A DNA stretch of 64,000 nt from Ophthalmolycus amberensis (lineage: Eukaryota > Chordata > Actinopteri > Perciformes > Zoarcidae), in assembly GCA_024529925.1 (NCBI GenBank), contig JAFEUB010001801.1:62001-126000 (forward strand). Reading direction: 5' to 3'. Below, piece by piece: positions 60,042-64,000 of this stretch; within the stretch, counting starts at the first letter, position 1; the number at the start of each line of letters is the position of its first letter. Made by a program: the position numbers and the translations under genes. A model generated the notes under the pieces. That model saw only the letters and a list, made by a program, of their open reading frames with translations, had not been told where the DNA came from and did no database searches.

Positions 60042-61623
60042 CAAGTACCAGACAAGTTAAATATTTCTGTATAGTCCAAGAATACTACTTTGACAAAAAT
60101 ATTGTTGCAATGATGTGGAAATATAGGTAGTTGAGTTTGTTGTCGGCTAGATATGTTGAGGTTGTGACCTTTGCTGGGAGGACATTTTAACCAGACGAGG
60201 AATAATTGCAGCTGTGGACCTGAACACCTGCCCTTTCTTTAAGGTCGTAGTCGTACTGCCAAAAAGGAGATCAAAAAAAGTGTGCCACATACACAGAAGT
60301 CTAACGGATCTAACTGACAATTCATTTATTCTGATAAATAATCAATCTCTCCATCATAAAGCATTGAATAAAGCTGCCAAGGAAGGTGAAGATGAGCTGA
60401 CACTAGTGAGCCAGGTTAACAGAGAGAGGTGTCACGGACCCTGTCACGATTGAGCCTCCGATAAGCATGAGTCCATCTAAAGTGGCTTTACTTCTTCTGA
60501 GATGTTGCCTTTGTGGCAGGCAGGTTGTTTTACTCGATTCTCATCTGCGACACGGCAAAAGCAGATCGTAGAGTGGCAACTGCACGGGAACCCCTTCGGT
60601 GCTTTGAATGACACGCGTTTACCTCCAGCAAGCGCCTGATTACCCTCACCTGAGCTTAATCGAGGAGCACACTTTAGTCCGGTTCATTGGATCAAGTGAG
60701 CATTGATTGGGATACGTTTAATTTTGCATGATCAAACTTGAGTATTATTTCTTATAAAATTATTTTAGGTCGGTTTTTGATATACTGTATATATATATGA
60801 TTAATTAATCAAAAACATTTCTGGACATAAATTTGATTAAACCGGACTTTTAACTTCCTCGGGTCTTCACTGGGGTTTACTCGATCACAAACCACGGGGT
60901 GTTAATCAACCCTTTTAAGAGTGTGTGTAAACAACTTGATCAGAACGTCCATTGCTTTCAATAAGGGGCAAGTTAACACTTTCTTAGTCTAATGGAAAGA
61001 TTGGAACATTCTGTCAGGTACATTGTTTCTATTTGAACTGTTTTCCTTGAATCTACAATCTGAGGCAGCACGCTCGCTCACCTTGTTGAGCCAAAAGACA
61101 TTCCCCAGAGAAGATGCACCACTCACTCTCCTATTGTTTGTCACTTACTCGCGCTGCCTCCCACTTCTCACAGTGTTGCATCTTCCTCAGGGATCTGTGT
61201 ACATGTGTTATCTACTAGTTTCTGCAAGGTAAACTGAAGGCGTGTTTATCTTTCTGGTTGTTGTTTTTTAACTCCAACTCTTGCATCAGTGCAAAAACAC
61301 AGAAAAAACAAGACTTATTGCACATAGTGTTGTGCCCAAAGAAATAGAAAAGGAGTAGAATGAATATTCCCATTCAAATCAGAATTTTTTATGAATACCG
61401 TTTTTTATTGCGACCGTTGTAGCGGGCCAACTTCTGAACCGACTTATTACAAGTCGAGGAGGTGAGGTCTTGTTGTAACTGAACCAAAAAACGAGCAGTG
61501 AAGTAGTGAAGTTACGGAGCGTAGAGAGACTCAATGAGAATATTTAACAACTTAATGCTTCACCCATCTTCTCACAGTGCCTGATGTCTGACAACTTTGT
61601 GCAGCTTTTTTTCCCAGTAACCA

Positions 61624-61717
61624 GTGTAGCATTAAAGCATGGGTGGAATTAGCAAGCGGGCCAGACGGCTGGCTTAGTTAGCTAGCTTGCTAGTTCCGCC
61701 GTGCTTTAATGCTACAC
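61624..61717. repeat. 94-bp hairpin (inverted repeat)
   Basis: The left arm starts GTGTAGCATTAAAGCATGGG and the right arm in reverse complement GTGTAGCATTAAAGCACGGC; the first 16 bases pair perfectly and pairing continues, with one bulge and a few mismatches, through GGAAyTAGCAAG, about 35 bp in all. The loop contains GCTAGC words. It could be a foldback element, the terminal parts of a decayed transposon, or a hairpin-forming transcript. No known miRNA was recognised. Confidence 0.85.
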
Positions 61718-62166
61718 CGCTTACAGAAAATGAGCTGAACAGCGTGCCGGTGGTCAGCTGGGTCGAACAGCAACTCTCCCTCACTCCCTGCCCGCCCGCC
61801 GCTATGGAGGAGGACGAGCTACCGCGCTAACTGGCCGGCCATCCGTCTCTGGAGCCGTGTCAGCTCCTTTTCCTGCGAGCTGCTAAGGCCTTTTTTTTTG
61901 TACTAGTGTAAATAGCCAGACTCATTACATCCCGTTCTGGGTAGGTATTTTTTTGGAGACAATCTTATGCTGTCAAAGAAGTAATGAATAGTATTGTCAC
62001 GGTTCAAAATGATTGCTTCTATTGAGACCCTGCCTATCTCGATACTGATAGCTATATCCTGGGACCAACAGTTTATTTCCTGTCCACTTGCTCCCACACG
62101 CAGCAATTCTAAAACCATGCACTCCTGCAACATCCCGATCCCAATGCCATCCTCTACAGCAGAGCG

Positions 62167-62168
<2 letters not shown>

Positions 62169-62210
<42 letters not shown>
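62169..62210. repeat. (CA)n microsatellite
   Basis: About 21 uninterrupted CA units, the longest CA tract of the window. Confidence 0.97.
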
Positions 62211-62212
<2 letters not shown>

Positions 62213-62802
62213 CGCCTGGCTTTCGTACATCAATGGAACTCATAGGAAATATCCTACAGCTCTTATTAAAACACCATAATTTTTAGAGTACTGGTACTAA
62301 TAAAATGGGGCATAATGCCATTTGTAACAGCAGGGTACCTTTCTATTATTCATATACCGTGCAACACTAGTAATGAACTAACACTGTACCAACTTGCTAA
62401 TGTTTAACACACGCCATTTCACCCAAGGATATCCACCTACCAACCATACACTGTAGGTGACAATTAAGTAATGGGGCAGCTGCCCTAAATAACCGACTGC
62501 CAGCTCTGTGTGTTGGGGTCCTAATCCTTCAAAAAGCTTACTTAACCTTCTCTAAGGGTTCTGTTTTATTCCAGCTCTCCTACCGGATGAGGGAGAGCAG
62601 ACAGGTCATGCAATGTGGGGAATTTACTGGCTCTAGAATGGCTTGCGGGGCTCCATCTGCCCATGTTCAATACATTCCGACGCCCAATTTGTAGATTATG
62701 CAACGTAGCCCGACATGAATTACATTTTGCAGCCGCATAATTGTTGTAATTAAAATGAAACACATTTAAAGCACGACACCTGAGTCTGCAAGAAACATAC
62801 AG

Positions 62803-62816
62803 CCCCCCCCCCCCCC
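62803..62816. repeat. Poly-C tract, 14 bases
   Basis: A homopolymer of C in the 5' intron. Confidence 0.92.
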
Positions 62817-63975
62817 TAAAAACATCCAGTTGTTTTAAGGTCTTGGACAATTACTTTCCTCTGAGAATATGATTAAATCAATTCGTTCTCGCTTTAAGAA
62901 ATACCGCTGTTTTATTTCTCTGTGTTGGCTGAGCCTTCTTTTAAGGCTGCATTTGGATCCCCACAAACGTGGTGTGTTCAGCCGCATCACATTTACATAC
63001 AGGATAGTTCACATCTGTGCACAAACAGGCACTTAAATCTGTCCCAATTCACAGGGAACTGCAGACACGTGTGTCACTCTAGTATTGAGCGATCTCTGAT
63101 GAATATCGAGATTTAATGAGTATGCAATCACGCACACGAGGGCACTGTCTCAAGGCTCATTGTTGTCTACAGCTCAGGTTAGCGCAGTTAATGAACCCAC
63201 TTGTGCATGGTTGCCAAAGATACCTGGCAACTTAAAATCGAACAGAGGCACCAGCTATGCTTTGTTCTGTAAAGCAGTACACAGACGAGCACTAACAGGA
63301 TCTATCCATCCTGATGGCACACAGTAAGGAAAATAAAAACTGCAGGATGGTTGGCTAGCTGAGCTCCAGCAAGTCTCAGACTACAAACCAAAAGAAAATC
63401 ACAGATATTTATGCCCAGGGTTGTTTTCTTCTGGTAACAGCGAGTTAGAATATCAGATGTCATCACAACTTATCACATACTAACACTGTCAGCTATTCAC
63501 CTCAAACTCAATCTCTATCCGCTGTTGCTTCTTCAGAGTTCCTCTCCCATGTGTTACAGAATCGTACGATATATCTGAAAACGACATGCTCTCTCTGTAT
63601 TATTGGTGCATACTGATGTTATATACTCCCACTTATCAGTCTTTTCCACACATCCATTAAACAATGGAATAGCAGCGGTACAAAGTGCGAAATCCCCCGA
63701 TGACATGCTGAAGGCAGAGAGAAAGAGTGAAGGCACAGATGGTCGTTTAAAAGCCCGTGCTTTGATGCTGCCGTCTCTGTAAATTAGCCAAGATGCTTTC
63801 AGTCCCGACTAAAATTCATGCAATTATGTTGACACCCGCCTGAATGCTGAATGCAGACAATTAAGGTAAGAAGCAGAGATGCGCACTGAGTGACAGGTCG
63901 GCGAGAGCAAAACCAACTATTAGATTTGTTGTGAAGTAAAGGTTGCGTCTAACAGAGCTACCATGTGACCCGATT

Positions 63976-63996
63976 CCCCCCCCCCCCCCCCCCCCC
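63976..63996. repeat. Poly-C tract, 21 bases
   Basis: The longest mononucleotide C run, four bases from the right edge of the window. Length is prone to sequencing and assembly error. Confidence 0.93.
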
Positions 63997-64000
63997 GCTC

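Larger units (their letters stand above)
38484..64000 (-). other. 5' intron of cntn5 (upstream, at least 25.5 kb)
   Basis: Everything above the signal-peptide exon is intron or upstream sequence of cntn5. No coding exon of another gene was recognised on either strand, and no CpG-island promoter stands out. It holds most of the window's transposons: L2 (42282-44609), hAT elements (47062-47534, 54345-55596), SINE (49271-49490), AT-rich TIR element (56569-57074), Rex3 (59067-60041) and a hairpin (61624-61717). Stretches 38.6-42.2, 44.7-46.8, 50.6-54.3 and 57.1-59.0 kb contain nothing I can name apart from short repeats; 40.24-40.74 kb has repeat-like words but no clear element. Confidence 0.8.

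Noticed and set aside
61326..62369. A possible complete hAT element with TAGTGTTG ends
   Set aside because: The ends match for only about 8 bases and the flanking 8-mers (ATTGCACA and GTAATGAA) do not match, so insertion borders are not supported.

Overview
This window is eukaryotic and almost certainly comes from a ray-finned (teleost, probably percomorph-like) fish. The evidence is a spliced vertebrate neural adhesion gene with kilobase-scale introns, fish-type repeats (an L2/Maui-like LINE, a Rex3-like RTE element with a GATG-type tail, a tRNA-derived SINE, several hAT-type elements) and many CA, AT and poly-C tracts. No operon, CRISPR array, phage or bacterial feature is present, and I found no previously undescribed system. 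The value here lies in one well-resolved gene model and a set of dated or nested transposon insertions.

The only host gene I can support is the 5' part of contactin-5 (cntn5) on the minus strand. Seven exons can be placed to the base with GT-AG sites and matching phases: 38483-38367 (5'UTR end, start codon, signal peptide), 25501-25295 (N-terminal linker), 21072-20949 and 20866-20691 (Ig1), 12733-12638 and 9063-8860 (Ig2), and 3835-3733 (start of Ig3). Joined, they give one uninterrupted frame of 321 codons plus two bases, roughly the first 30% of a contactin of about 1,100 residues. The rest of the gene (Ig3-Ig6, four FNIII domains, GPI signal) lies to the left of position 1. Any further 5'UTR exons and the promoter lie above 38483 and were not recognised.

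Layout by region: 1-14 kb holds four exons (3.7, 8.9, 9.0-region and 12.7 kb), a (CA)(AT) microsatellite, one copy of a common fish interspersed repeat, and a solo-LTR-like element apparently nested in a related repeat. From 14 to 33.8 kb there are three exons and almost no recognisable transposon apart from microsatellites. From 33.8 to 62.4 kb lies the large 5' intron, which carries most of the mobile DNA: a small hAT-like MITE, a 981-bp hAT element with a perfect 8-bp target duplication and a decayed transposase, a 5'-truncated L2 LINE with a nearly intact reverse transcriptase frame, two more non-autonomous hAT elements with 8-bp duplications, a SINE, an AT-rich TIR element, a Rex3 fragment and a long hairpin.

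The most testable gene-level points are these. A (TG)n tract sits about 35 nt upstream of the acceptor of the signal-peptide exon. A 6-codon upstream ORF precedes the start codon in that exon. The linker exon is symmetric (phase 1-1, multiple of three) and could be skipped in frame. An 82-bp intron sits inside Ig1, in a gene whose other introns are 3.6-12.9 kb or longer. Family and element names rest on sequence recognition from memory; no database search was run.
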